From NCBI GenBank assembly GCA_902728285.1, contig CACVBU010001366.1:288971-352970 (forward strand): a DNA stretch of 64,000 bases, given 5' to 3'. The notes under the pieces were generated by a model. That model ran no database searches. It had not been told where the DNA came from and saw only the letters and a list, made by a program, of their open reading frames with translations. Below, in pieces: positions 35,461 to 48,800 of this stretch. Both the position numbers and the translations under genes were made by a program. The stretch's first letter is position 1; each line of letters starts with the position of its first letter. The DNA is from Clytia hemisphaerica (lineage: Eukaryota > Cnidaria > Hydrozoa > Leptothecata > Clytiidae).

Positions 35461-36033
35461 GTATTTTGTCCCTGATTGTAGATTGTAAATATCCCTAAAT
35501 TATTCTCAATATTTACTTCGTATTTTCTTTTACGTTACTTTCTTTTGTATATATATAACGACTCTGGAAAACTTGCTTGTACCTGAACCTCCGAAAGGTT
35601 TTGTAACTTTGTAACTCTTGCCTGTAGAAAAAAAAACTGTAAATTTATAAATGTATTGTAATATTTTTTGCTACTTTTTAGTTATTTATATTCATGTTTA
35701 GTTTATTTATGCGAATTACGAATTTCTCCCAATTAGAAACTATCAGAGCAAAGAAAAAGTTTAAAATCATTGAATAACAACAAAAATTAGTAGACAATTT
35801 TCCCCAAACTTTCTTCGTCAATAAAATGTACACCTTTGCATTATTTACCCGATGAGGCCCTCTTCTCATCAGAAAAAAGTAGTCAAAAAATCTTACCAGG
35901 GGAAAAGATAATTCCATAACTCCCTGAATTTCTATTCCCACTGGAAATTATTCTTTTAATACCCCCTGAAAAATCGTCCCTAACACACCCAAACAACAAC
36001 CCTTTTGGTCAGCTCCGCTGAATTATGTTTTGA
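35461..36033. other. gene-free stretch
   Basis: No exon was recognised. The phrase 'ccctgaatttctattcccactgg' near 35930 hints at an old family A2 fragment, without borders. Confidence 0.4.
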
Positions 36034-36252
36034 TACACTCCTGTCAGTCCTGGTGAAATTTTTCCTACAGTGGCGATGAAAATTTCTAATGAAAACTATT
36101 GTTCCTAAGTCGAGAAACCTAGTGGGGGATGGTTTTGTAGTGCATAATTTTTTGCTTGAATTCAAATGGGAACGAAATCAATTTCAATTTTCCCACCTAG
36201 ACAAAATTTTGGCCAGTGGGGCAGAGCGCAGTGGTCTGCGACACTTGGGTGT
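36034..36252. repeat. MITE family A copy, inverted and diverged
   Basis: ACACTCCTGTCAGTCCTGG to 'ctgcgacacttgggtgt', flanked by TTTGAT and TTTAAT, a possible decayed 6-bp duplication. Confidence 0.7.
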
Positions 36253-36810
36253 TTTAATAGGCTACTAAAATAATTGGTACGTATCCTTAAGTTAAGAAAA
36301 TAGAAAAAATATTCCCCATCCCCTATTGGTATTTAGCCCTTTTCTTTAATTTTTTATTCAGTGCTGAGAAAAATTTCACCTATTCACAAACTCAGACCCA
36401 GTTTTTTTATGATTATGATGATAGCACTCACGAAAGTACCGATCGTATCACGTCCACCAGTAAATCAAACAGCAGTGCGAGTGTCTCTGGGTACGAGGTT
36501 GACCGGATCAGTGAAAATGGGTGTGTTCAAATCATTTGTGATGAACTTTGTACTTTGCCACCTACTTTGACAGACAATCTCTTAACCTTATAACCTTTAG
36601 AAAGTAAAGGGATCCATATTTTACCGGAAATTTGTTTTTCTATGCGTAATTTGGAAGGAGGAAAAAGCTTTCCAAATATACAGTAAAAAGGTCATTAAAT
36701 CCCTTTCAACTGTCAAACTATTCCATAACGTTCTGTCATGTTAAAATGCCATTACCTTTTAACTATTACATACAGAGATATTTTTAGACTCGAATCCATG
36801 AAGAAACAGC
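36253..36810. other. gene-free stretch
   Basis: An open frame at 36361-36570 (+) lacks recognisable features. No element borders were seen. Confidence 0.4.
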
Positions 36811-37051
36811 CACAGATGTATAAAGCCCGAAGGACTAGATGTCGTGCTTTAAGCCATCGCAGGCAAAAATAAGTGAATATCGGAAAAAATATTGTTGCTA
36901 TGGTTTTCGAAAACCCGCGAAAGCTTCTGATTGGTTGAGCGCTGAAATTCTATTGTAATGTCGCGTGAGCTAGGTAGGATTTCCCACCTAGCCACTGTAC
37001 ACTTTTCAGCCGAAGCACGACATCTAGCTCTTCGGGCTTTATAAATCTATG
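36811..37051. repeat. MITE family F, CACAGAT-ended subfamily
   Basis: About 240 bp from CACAGATGTATAAAGCCCGA to 'tcgggctttataaatctatg'. The arms hold 'ctagatgtcgtgcttt' and its inverse 'agcacgacatctag'. Same subfamily as 39612-39858 and 43308-43607. Confidence 0.75.
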
Positions 37052-37221
37052 GAGTGAGGATGGTTTTTGAGTACAATTTTTAAATATTAAATTTCGAATT
37101 GAAATAAAAGTCATTTTCCCCAGTGCGGCTGAAATTCCAGGGTATTTTCCCACCGGGGACGGAATTTTTGCCAAATTTTCCAGTGGGGCTGGGGTTCAGT
37201 GGGTCTGTGACACAGGGGTGT
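37052..37221. repeat. MITE family A right part
   Basis: Abuts the family F element at 37051. It carries the interior and right end ('cagtggggctggggttcagt', then 'gtctgtgacacaggggtgt') but no left end, so the family F insertion or a deletion probably removed the left half. Confidence 0.75.
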
Positions 37222-37654
37222 TGCAGTGAAATAAATTAAGGTTAATAAAGTATCTTTGTTGTAAAAAACACATAAACCCATAACTTAGCACCATACAATA
37301 GTAACTAACCTTAAACCAATCGATTTTTTCGTCACTTTGTGTCAACGAATTTTCTACCGATAAGGAGTAAGTAAGATGAACCTTCCTAGGAGCAGAATAG
37401 GCCATATCCAGGACATTATTCAATATTCTAGGATAATTCAATTGTGTAATCTCTAGGTTCGAAAAACTTGATTTTTTGAAGGGATTTCTAATAAGATTTT
37501 GAATAACTTCGAATTTACGACACTTTGCAATAATTGGGATTCTCGAAAATAGGTATTTTATGAAAGTACATTTATAAGAGGTTGTATAATAGTGAATTAT
37601 TCAGTATTAAATTAAGTTTGGTGGCTCTAAGAGAGCCCAAAGTGCAACTTTTTG

Positions 37655-37905
37655 GGTTTTAAGGGGTATCCACTGGTATACTCAAACGATTTGGAAGGAT
37701 AGTGCATATGGTCAAACCTGACAGGAAAAGTACTGCAACAACACCACAAAGCCAGGCTTATCTCCCCACACTCTTGTATCATAGCGTGGTACCCAATTCC
37801 CATACACATGGGATAGGTTGACCTGGGTGAAGGTACATTAACTTGCGAAGTGAATTCGAACCCCAACCTCCTGTACGGAAGTCAAAACTACACTAGCCGT
37901 GAAAA
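37655..37905 (-). repeat. SINE family 2 copy
   Basis: Minus-strand tRNA-like head ('gggttcgaattcacttcg' B box) and the body word 'gggtaccacgctatgatac', collinear with 15375-15610. The neighbouring sequence to 38577 shows no gene. Confidence 0.6.
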
Positions 37906-38577
37906 ATGATAACATTAAACGCCTGTATTAATTTAAAATACACAGCTGCTTTTAGCGTTGTAACCTTTCAGCTTTAAATCTACCACATGCCAAAATATCG
38001 TCAATAAGGACTAGTATAAAAAGGGCCAATAAGAAAATCATGTTTTATATTTAGTAAAACAAGTCATAGAAGAAAAAATATCTCAAAAATATTATCATAT
38101 TTCAAAAATAATTGACCAGTCTATAAAAACATTTTGAATGATTGTTTAAACCGTAGGCGTGCCATTTAAAAGTAAATCGAATTCAAAAACCATTATTTGA
38201 ATATTAAGGGTCATTATCAGTGAGCGGTGCGGCAGATCTAATTACGGCATATGTTTCCAGAAAAAGTTTGAATTATTTCGAAATGGTAATAATCTGTAGT
38301 CTCATTGGCTTTCTATGTGGCGGCTTAATATTGTCATTTTTCGGCAAAGCTCAAACAGCAGCCTAATTTCTGGAATTGGGTACTTAATTATATCATATAG
38401 ACTAGAGTCATTTTATATTGCACAATAAAGTTTTGTTTCGCGAATACTTCTGTTCTTACAATTAAAATTGGATTATGAATTATTTCTTCCCAAAAATTTT
38501 CTTACTCGTCATTAGGATGAGAAAATTACTTTAATTGACTTTTTAACGGAAAACAAGGTTGAGCTTTACACGTTTTT

Positions 38578-38811
38578 TAGAACAAACTATATAAGAACAT
38601 AAGGCTTCGATGGCCAAAATATTAAGAACAAGTTAAGAACATTTTAAGGCTTTGCAGACTTTAGAACACCGAATTTCATAGGAAAATGGACAAAAATTCT
38701 CAAAAATGGCGAAAATAAGAGCATGTTAAGGGCATTTTTAGGCTTAAAAGTAAAAAAGTTAAGAACATCCCAAGGCTTCAAAACTTTTGGATGTTCTTAT
38801 AAAAAGCGTGT
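38578..38811. repeat. MITE family B copy
   Basis: A 234-bp copy from ACACGTTTTTTAGAACAAAC to 'gttcttataaaaagcgtgt', otherwise collinear with 2095-2356. Confidence 0.82.
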
Positions 38812-38970
38812 ACCCTTTCTACCCCTCTTCAAGGTTTTGTAGGAGTTGCAAATACTGTTTTTTATTTACTATTTGTTGGTTTAGAAGAATCTTAAATTAT
38901 ACACTCCTGATGATAAATAGGGTTACTGTTCGTTTCGAAAAAAAAGATTCCTGAACCTTTCAAAAAAAAA

Positions 38971-39251
38971 ACACCCCTGTGTCACAGACCCGCTGGGACC
39001 CCAGCCCCACTGGAAAATTTGGCCAAAATTTCGTCCCCAGTACTAAAAATACCCCAAAATTTCAGCCCCACTAGGAAATTGACTTTGATTACATCCCCAT
39101 TCAAACTCCATTGTAAAAACTTGTACTCCAAAACCATCCCCACTGGATTTTTTAAGCTTGGAACAATAAAATCTCTATCCCAAATGGGATTACAATGGAA
39201 AATTTCATCCCCGCTGTGGGAAAAAGTTTTACCGGGGCTGTGAGACAGGGG
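38971..39251. repeat. MITE family A copy
   Basis: ACACCCCTGTGTCACAGACC to 'ggggctgtgagacagggg'; the last three bases of the terminus are lost. An A-rich run flanks both sides. Confidence 0.85.
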
Positions 39252-39611
39252 ATTAAAAAAGTAGGCATCTATAGAAAAATGTTGTTCGTGTGAAGTTTAA
39301 ACAGAATGCACCTAGGTTGGTGAGGGATCAGAGATCAGAGTAAAGCTGCTTTCATGTCCGATAAGACAGCTCCGAAAGCTCGGTTGGTGATATTTACAGC
39401 AAAAGCGATACGAAAACCAAGTATACACTATACTAGTCCGACAATCCCTAGTCCGGCTACAAATCAGTTCATAATGGAATCAACGTGGGAGTATGTCCGA
39501 AAAAAGTCCCATGATCAAGATGTCGAAAACCATTCACATCGTATCATCGTATCAATGTTAAGTATAGACGATAAAGGTATGCTGTTTGCCAGCTAAGAAG
39601 AGACGATCAAC

Positions 39612-39858
39612 CACAGATTAATAAAGCCCGAAGGGCTAGATGTCAAACTTTAGCTGAAAAGTGTGCCGAGGTTAGGTAGGAAATCCTACCTAGGTCACGT
39701 GATAATACAATAGAATTTCAGTACTTGACTAATAAAAGCTTCGCAGATTTTCGAAAACAATAGCAGCAATATTTTTTGCGATATTAATTTTATTTTTTGC
39801 TTGTAAGAGCTGAAATCTAGCGCGACATCTAGCCCTTCGGACTTTACAGAAATCTGTA
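39612..39858. repeat. MITE family F next to the EGF gene stop codon, 8-bp TSD
   Basis: A 247-bp element from CACAGATTAATAAAGCCCGA to 'cggactttacagaaatctgta', flanked by CGATCAAC at 39604-39611 and 39859-39866. The right duplication contains the stop codon of the minus-strand EGF gene (TGA, 39864-39862). The element therefore begins 3 bases past that stop and forms the start of its 3' UTR. A minus-strand AATAAA lies inside it (39794-39789). Confidence 0.87.
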
Positions 39859-39861
39859 CGA

Positions 39862-42800
39862 TCAACTAGTAGTATTTTGTGCTCTTGGAAATTGATGATT
39901 TCTGATTGCTTCTTCATCATAAAGAGAGAAACGATGTTTCAGAATGTCAAACATATCTTCCGTTTTATAATTGACTGAAGCTGTCGATGGTTTACGGTTA
40001 AAATGACCATTAAACATCGATGTTAAACTCCTGAATCGACCACCGGTTGGTTTCCTCATCTTTGGATCAACTTTACTGGATCTTTTGTGACATTTGAGAC
40101 CGAATTTCTTGTGGATAAAGCATATCAAAGTGAAAACAAGCATTAAAGCAAATAATGCCATGATGAATGATGTTACTCCCATTGCTGAACCACTTGATTC
40201 GTTACCTGTGAAAAACAATAAAGATTTCAGGTCCACTTATCTTTATAAATTAAAATGGCCAAAAAGTGGGCAGTCTCAAAAAATGTATTGCTCTATTTTT
40301 ATGTCAAAGAAAATATTTTAATTGCCAAATTTCTGCCCATTTTTTGCCTGCTCTAACAGTTAGACTAGACAACAGAATAGGCCAGCTGTCTACTAGAGCT
40401 ATAACACCTGTTATCGATCTCAACTGGGTCGAGTTTACAGAGAGGAATGACAGAAAAATGCCTTTGTCTATGTAAAATCATCAATGCAATGAAAGTCTCC
40501 TTCATAATTTCAGGGTTGAGGTGCATACATGAGTTTTGTTTGTACCTTACTTGACCAAAAAATAACAAATTAGCTAGCTCCAGAAAATTCTGAGTTCTAT
40601 GCCACAGTGAACATTCAATGCATTGATTTTTATTCAAATTATTAATAGACCCAATTGCAGCAAAAAGGTAGTGCCCACCCAGAACCCAAAAATCAAAATT
40701 TTTGAAAAATGCAAAAATATATTCATCCAAGGAACAAGTGATCCAAATCCGACCATTTTGAAGTCCGCCGGCTGCCTTAAAGTTTTGTGACAGACTGACA
40801 AACACATGGACACACATTGTCAGTAGATTCTAGCTCAACTGAAGTTGAGAATGAATTATTGATATTGACATGACCGTAAATTTAAGACGGAAAAATCAAC
40901 GCCAACCGGGCAAAGATATCCCCTGCGGAAAAGGAATTCGAAATTCATTTACTGGGTAACTATGCTACTAAGGAAAATTCTTGCAGACGATTTTCAATGA
41001 CTAGTGGAGGATACAAACCTTTTAACTTTCCGGTAATTTGTTTCCCTTTAGGAGGATCAATATTTAATTCATTTTGTACGTCTATGGAAATACCATCTTT
41101 TTCAGAATCGACTGTTTCAGTTGTCTTCATAGGATACTTAGAACTTGTAACCAGTTCTGGTGAACAATATGAACCATTGCCAATGAATCCAATACTACAA
41201 ACACATTTTGTTTCATATGTTTCTTTGTCTATGGAGCAGGTAGCGTTCTGGTGACATGCTGCACATCTTTGAGTAGCTGATGAAAATAAAAGTAAAATCT
41301 TTGGTATATTTTAATATTTGTGAAAATTTTACATCCCGCAAAGAAATCAAGAAAAAGAAGGCTTAAGCTAGCCTATACCACCCAATAAGTTATCCGAAGG
41401 CTAGAGCCGAATCTCCTTTGTAGGATTTGAAGCCACTTATTTCCTTTATAATTTGCGCACGCCCGTGTGGTTTTCATACAAACAGTGGATTGAAAATAGC
41501 TGGGCGGTAAATGCTGTTTACCTCCAACATTTGAAAGATGTAAAGCGTGAAAAAAGAAAGTGCTAAATTCAATCCGTTATCCGAAATACACGGCGCAAAT
41601 CTTAAGCGTACAGTTTTTCTTTTTGGGAGGGTTGGAGATTATCGTCTCTAGCCTTCGGTTTAAGACTCAATGGTATCACGAAAAATACGGGAACTATTTT
41701 GACTGCAAAGTAGAACTAGGGATATGTGTAAGTGTTTTATTTAAATTGGACACTTTAGCTTAGGTCTAAATGGTGGTAACAGAAACGTTTCCATAAAATC
41801 TTTGAAAAAGGTTATAGTCGTGTGTAGAAAAATCTTTGGAAAGTAATACTAATAGGGGATTGCCGGTGCAGATTCTTTTGCATCTCTTGGCTCTTCTGAT
41901 CAGTTTGATAATTAGGGTTAAACAAATTTTTTTAATAAGAACAAACTATATAAGAACACAAGGCTTCGACAGCCAAAATCTTAAGAACAAGTTAAGAACA
42001 CTTTAAGGCTTTGCGAACACCGAGTTCATAGGAAAATGGACAAAAGTACTCTTAAAATGGCGAAAATAAGAACATGTTAAGAACATTTTTAGGCTTAAAA
42101 CTCTAAAAGTTGAGAACATCTCAAGGCTTCAAAAATTTTGGATGTTCTTATAAAAAAACGTGTAAATCACAAAGCATTCTTTGTTAGCCTTGTGACGGGT
42201 ATGTAATGGGTGTGAGAAAGGTGAGAACAAACAAGCTATTTGTCCATCAGAAATATGTGTTTTTTACTGATTTTGTTTATGATTAACAAAACAGAAGAAA
42301 CAATTGACAAACCAGATGCATGTTAGCATGGCACACAACATAAAAGTATTTTGTTTACGTCTTGGTTATTAAAATTCTCACAATGTCAATTTTAAAGGAA
42401 ATGGGAAATATTGCTTTCTCACTGCATGGGCACTGCACCATCCCAGAGTTCTTATTCGACTGCTTTAAAGGAGAGACATTTTTCTCAAACAATTACAGTA
42501 AAAACATTATTAAGTTATCCTTATCACACCCCTTCTCACAGACCCACTGGGGCCCCTGCCCACCGGAAAAATTGGTCAATTATGCTAAAAAATTTGTCCC
42601 CGCTGAAAATAATCAGGTAAGCAAATCCTCACTGCAGAATGTTGTGCTATTTTTTCCATCCCCACTGAACTTTTTGGCTAGAAAACAATGAAACTCAAAT
42701 TCCCAAAATTTGCCATATCTAACCTGGATATGCTTATAAGTGCAATGCTCATAAAGAAAAAATGTATGTTTATTGCGAATGTGAGATTTTAGTCCCACAA

Positions 42801-45800
42801 AGTTCGTCTGAGATGTGTTTGTAGTCCAACTCACCTGCAACAGAGCGATTCTGAATGGTTCTTAACAGATCCTCTATTTGTTCTTGTTCTTCTGTTCGTA
42901 GTTTTTGCTCTTGTTGTTCAAACATCTTCTTGACATGTTCGTCAATAAAATCTGCAATCAGGCTCCAAGCAACAGTACTACTTTTGACAAGTTTGCATTG
43001 AATACCATCACCATGGAAACCAGAATCACAGAAACACTTGTAAGAACCAAACGCGTTTACACAGGTTGCGTTTTGATGACATTTGCTTTCACCGGTTACG
43101 CATTCATTTTTATCTGGAAAAGAAAATAGTCAGGTATTATTACAACGAATTTTAAAGCTATTCAACATTGAGCTGTGTTTGAAAAGCCAGATTTGATACA
43201 TTTCTTAAATTACTTCGTAACAGTGAGAGCAGGCGCCGCAGCAGACCTGTTTAAGGCGATCTAGAAGGACTAATCTTCCAAAAATTCCGCCCGTCGGCGC
43301 CAACCGGTGGCGCCTGTAACGGCTATATTTGTAAAGCCCGAATTGCTAGATAGGCAACTTTAAGCATTCTCCAGCAAAAAAAGCAGTGAAGCAAAAATTT
43401 GACTTTTTAAATTTCGTGCCGATGGATAGGATCTAGCATTTTAATTTTTTTCGGAGCATGAGATCAAAAAAGGTAGGCAGCAAACGCTATTTCACATCTC
43501 TCAAACCAGTGAAATTGCTTGTTGTTCCGTGATTTCTTCGGTAGGAAATCCTACTAAATCTTGCTTCACTTTTCGATAAAGGTTTTCGGGCTTTACAGAT
43601 CTGTGAGTATACCTAAAGAGTATATAAATACTTCATCATGAGAACTTTCCAAAAGAAAAAGGTTGCTCACCGGGATTCGGCAATAGATGGCATTGGAAAC
43701 TATATGAGTATCAAAAATCTTTCATAATAAACTTTTTTGTTAGATGATAAGCAGTTTCGAATGTAAGTTAACAACCTTCGGCACTCTCAAGTAAGCTAAC
43801 AGAGAGTTTATGTATGGTACTTTTCCAACGACAGAGATGTTTAGTTTTTCATTTGTCTAGATCCTGGCATACTACATTCTTACCGCCCTCGATTTCCAGG
43901 CATTTCAGTCAGATACATCGAATTTTCTAATATCTAACCTTGACAAAATCCATTTTTCATTTCAAACCCAGAATAACAATGACATGTATACGATCCTACG
44001 GTATTGATGCATTTCCCGAAAAAACAATGGTGTAGATTCACATCTAAACATTCGTTTAAATCTTGGCAAAATGTTCCATTGCTTTTATACCCAGATTTGC
44101 ATTGACATTTAAAACTTCCGATTGTATTGAGACATTCTGCGTTTGGATGACAAGAGGATGGTGATTCTAAACATTCATTTTTATCGAAGCATATTTCACC
44201 GTTCCCTGTGAACCCTTGTTGACATTTACAGCTGTAACCTAAAAAATGATAAAAAATAGATTTTGGATAGGACTGAAATACTGATCCAATTAAAGTCATT
44301 TAACACCCGAGAGTAGCATAATAACGACCGGTGAAGAAGGGTGGATACATATAATGTAAACTCTCTTCTCCTCCAATACTAAAGTATCGAATACCGGTAT
44401 TTTGTTGGTCAATAACGAAACAACTAATTCTAAAAATTTCTGGAACCACCCAAAATAGTGAAGAGAACAAAAACGTACTCCAGAACCCAACATATTCTAC
44501 TTTTTGGGTTGTTTCCGATAGGAATATCAGGAATCTTGAGATGAATAACGAGTGAGTGAATTGGCTATTCCAGAAAAAATTTTTACCCGCTATGTTGAGG
44601 AGGTCTTTTTACCTCCCTGGATTTTTTCCCAATTTAGGACCTGGTTGGATTTTTTTCTTATTCTTTTTAACCACCCTGGACTTTTGACCTCGTTTTACTG
44701 ACCACCCTGGATATTTACAGTTGAAAAAGCCAGACCCCCTGAATTTTTTATCATGCAGAACACCCTGGACGTCACATCTCCTCAACATATGGGGTACATA
44801 CTATTTCTGTAATAGCCCAATACTAACCTCCAATATTATCAACACATTCAGCATTCGGATGACATTTATTGTTTCCAAGCTGGCATTCATTTACATTGTC
44901 ACATTTAAAACCATCACCAGTAAACCCTTCATGGCATTTGCAAGAATATGAACCGAAATTGTTGGTGCATGTTGCATTCTGGTGACACTGGTTAGTTGAC
45001 GAACATTCATTGATATCGATGCATGTGGTGTCATTAGCTGTATAGACGAAACATTACAAATATTACATATTTTCAAAATAGGAAGCTTTCTGAGTTCGGT
45101 CAATTCTCCTGTTTCCACACTCTAGGGAATATTATATTTTCTTGAGTTTTCAAGGAGTGAAATTATCATTTTCATTAACAGAATTTTTGATGAATATTCT
45201 CTTTCCGGGAGTTCGATAAACGGGACCCTTCGTGGGTTTCATTTTTGAATTTTCACCGAAATGTGAAAAATGACCTTGAATTTGATTCAAAATGCAGCCT
45301 ACAGTGGCTGATTTTTTAATTATGTAGTTTGGGAACCTCGTTCAGCTTTTGTTAGGGTTTTCCATTAGATATGTACAAAAAATATTGGCAAACGAATTTT
45401 CATTGAATCTCCACCATAACATCTAACGAAGCCATTTAAAAAACGTCATGTGTCAGCTTAGAGCATTCTTCCAACACATGATAAAAACAAAAAAACTTAC
45501 CAGTTTTTATAAAGCCATTCCTACATTGGCATGTATAAGAACCGATGTTGTTGACACAATTAGAATGTTGATGACAATTATGAGTTGTTGGAGAATAACA
45601 TTCATTGAAATCAAAACATTTTCTTCCATTCCCGTAGAAACCTTTCTGACAATAACATTGATAGGAGCCTGAAGAAAAAGTTATTATTTGAATCTTTAAC
45701 GCTTGGAACTAGGATCGAAGAAGCAAAACCTAAAAATTACTAATATTTTGTTAACACCCTTGTACGATGAAAGTACTATCCGATAGAGATCGTCCAATCA

Positions 45801-48800
45801 AAGCGAGGGCAAGAACAGTTTGCACTCTACTACTTATTGCGGGAAATAGAAATAAAAGAGATTCTAAAATTAATGCTCTGAAAACCTTTTTTCTGAACTT
45901 TGACGAGATTTCTGTATCATTTATTGTCATAGGCACTAAACTTTACTTCGATTCGCTATAACAGTCTAGATTTATACATTGTGATACTCACCACTCACGG
46001 TAGACAGAAATACCCGCTGGTACCCCCAGCCACACTGGAAAATTTGGCAAATATTTTGCACCCGGTGGGAAAATACCCTGGAAATTTAGTCACACTGAGA
46101 AATTGACTTTGATTTCATTCCCACTCAAAATTCAATGTTTAAAATATGCACTCCAACACCACCCCCACTGGATTTTGGAACAATAGAATTTCTATCCCCA
46201 TCGGGATTTCAAGAGGAATTTTTATCCCAACTCTGGAAAAAATTCCACCAGGGCTGTGAGACAGGGGTGTTACCTTCAGTATTCAAACAAAGAGCATTTT
46301 GATGACAATTATTCATCGAGTTGTTGCTGCATTCATTGAGATCTCCACATTGGTATCCATCACCTAGAAAGGAGAAAACCCGATACAGTTTGTTGTGACA
46401 TAATTAAAGCCCAAAGGAGCTAGGGATAAAACTCTTGGATGGTCACTTATTTCCTATCCTAAATGCGCATTGATATCCATCACCTAGTAAGGAGAAAATA
46501 AACAAATACAGTTCGTTGTACTTTATATACAAGAGTGTATTTCGCGTATAACATAGCTTAGTACGTCAATGAATTTAGAAATTTTTGTAGATATCAGGTC
46601 TAATTCGTTGTGGCATACTTTAATCCCGTTACTTTTCGCACAGAAAATGATACAATATCTGCTAGCTGAGTATAAAGTGTTGTCTATTAAGTTCAAAGCC
46701 CTGAAGGAGCTAGAGATGAAACTTTTAAATGGAAAATGAGGTCACTTATTTACCATCGGAAACGTGTGTGAAATCAAAGAAAGCGCTAGATTCAATCCAC
46801 TATTCTAAGTGCTGAATAAATCTTAAGGCTTCGCTTTTTTTGCTTGGGAATGGTTGGAGATTCCAATCTACCCCTTCCAGTTTTAAACTGCATGGTGTTA
46901 CTAATCAATCCTCTTCATTCTTAAAATGATACAACATCTGCTAGCTGAGTATAAAGTGTTGTCTATTAAGTTCAAAGCCCTGAAGGAGCTAGAGATGAAA
47001 CTTTTAAATGGAAAATGAGGTCACTTATTTTCCATCGAAAATGTGCGTGAAATCAAAGAAAGCGCTAGATTCAATCAGTGATTCTAAGTGAAGGGTAAAT
47101 ACACCCTGTCTCACAAGCCCCGGTGGATCTATTTCCCGCAAGCGGAGATAAAGATTTCTTACTGAAATCCCAATCGGGATGAAAAGTCTATTGTACCAAG
47201 GTTAAAAAATCCAGCAGGACGGTTTTGGAGTGCAACATTTAATTTCAAATGGGGGTGAAATTAAAGAAATTTTCTCAGCGGGGCTAAAATTCTAGGGTAT
47301 TTTCCCCACCGGGGACGGAATTTCTACCAAATTTTCTAACTAAATAGTGTTACCAAATAATCATGTTATTCTTTCTCCCATGCTCCTCGCTAATATGGGT
47401 GCAAAAGATAACGTTGGATCGGTTTACAGAATTGACTAAATCACGTCATTGGATAGCGATTACGCCACGATTACGTTATCAAAAGGATTTTTTATTCCGT
47501 TTTTTGAGTGAGTTACACTATAAGTCTTTTCGAAAGCCTGTCTTCAGGTGTTTTGATTCATATTCGATTTTTTCGCTACTATGAGGACTTAAAAAGCTTA
47601 AAGTGACGTCAAACAATCGAATATTCAGAGCCCGAAAACCTTACCCTGAGTATCAGAGGTCAAGTTTTCAAAGAGAAAATATTAATTATCGAATTTATTC
47701 GAGCTGTGATACTCACGGTACGAAAACCTGGGCTCCAAACATTCGAAAAAATCGTAAAGTGGAACAGACGTGCGTTACTGTGTAAGAAAAAAAGCTGTGA
47801 TGTATAGGCTAATCTTTCGTAAAAGTAAGCTTATAACTTCACCTTGGTATCTGGGGGGGGTTACCATTGTTCATTGAGCATTACAATTTTTTTTATAAGA
47901 ACGTCAAAGGTTTTCGAAACCTTCAGATTTTCTTATCTTTTTTAGTTTTAACCTTTCCGCCCCGAAAGACGTATCTGATACGTTCGCCATACGTTCCGAA
48001 AGACGTATCTGATACGTTTTTAAGGTGACCTTTATATTTGGTCGGATTACGCCCCAACCGTCAGAGGTACGGTAAAACCGATTAAAAAATCGGAATCAGC
48101 GTGAAATTTCCGATAAGAAACAATCGGGGTTTGTTTTGGTATGACGCAACATTTTTCAAAAATAGAAATGGTAGACCAAGCTGTGTTGCGTGATTTTGGA
48201 GGAGGCAGAAAGTTAGCTATGAAAGTAAGGGTTTATAAAAGTGTTTTAGAGTTTAATTTGGCTTTTCAAAAGTATGGAATTGTATTACCTAACTATAAAG
48301 AAACCTTCTAAAAAAGTTTTTTTTTTTAAAAAAGTAAGTGTTTTTATCAATTTTTCAGTTCTCTATAATTTTTTGAAGTTTTGCACCAAAAAATGACTTT
48401 GTCGCGACATTGTTTTTTCATATACCTTTTGTCTGGCTTCATAATTTCTGTCCAAAATTGTTTGAAGTACTCAGTTAAACATATTTAGAAAGGGGAAAGG
48501 TAGGGCTTTCCAAAAATATAAGGGTTTTTTTCTGAAGTTAATTTTTCAAAAAGTTATAACGGTTATCGTGAAAATTGTATTTTCATCAAAAAACGTTGCG
48601 CGCAGACGGGCTGAAGATATAAAAATGTTGCGCGCTGGAAAGGTTAAGCCTAAATATGCTCTTAAAACGTTTTAAGTATTTTGTGATCATTTTTTACGAT
48701 TTTCTAAAAAATTGTGGTGTTTTAGAGTCCAAAAGGCTAAAAATGCTCTAGATTTGTCCTTAATATAAGCTGTTTATTCTTATACAATTGTTCTTATAAA

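Noticed and set aside
40365..40817. 150-codon minus-strand ORF as a separate gene
   Set aside because: It lies within the last intron of the EGF gene with no signal, domain or splice-phase support.
42362..42691. 109-codon plus-strand ORF
   Set aside because: Mostly MITE family A2 sequence in an intron of the EGF gene.
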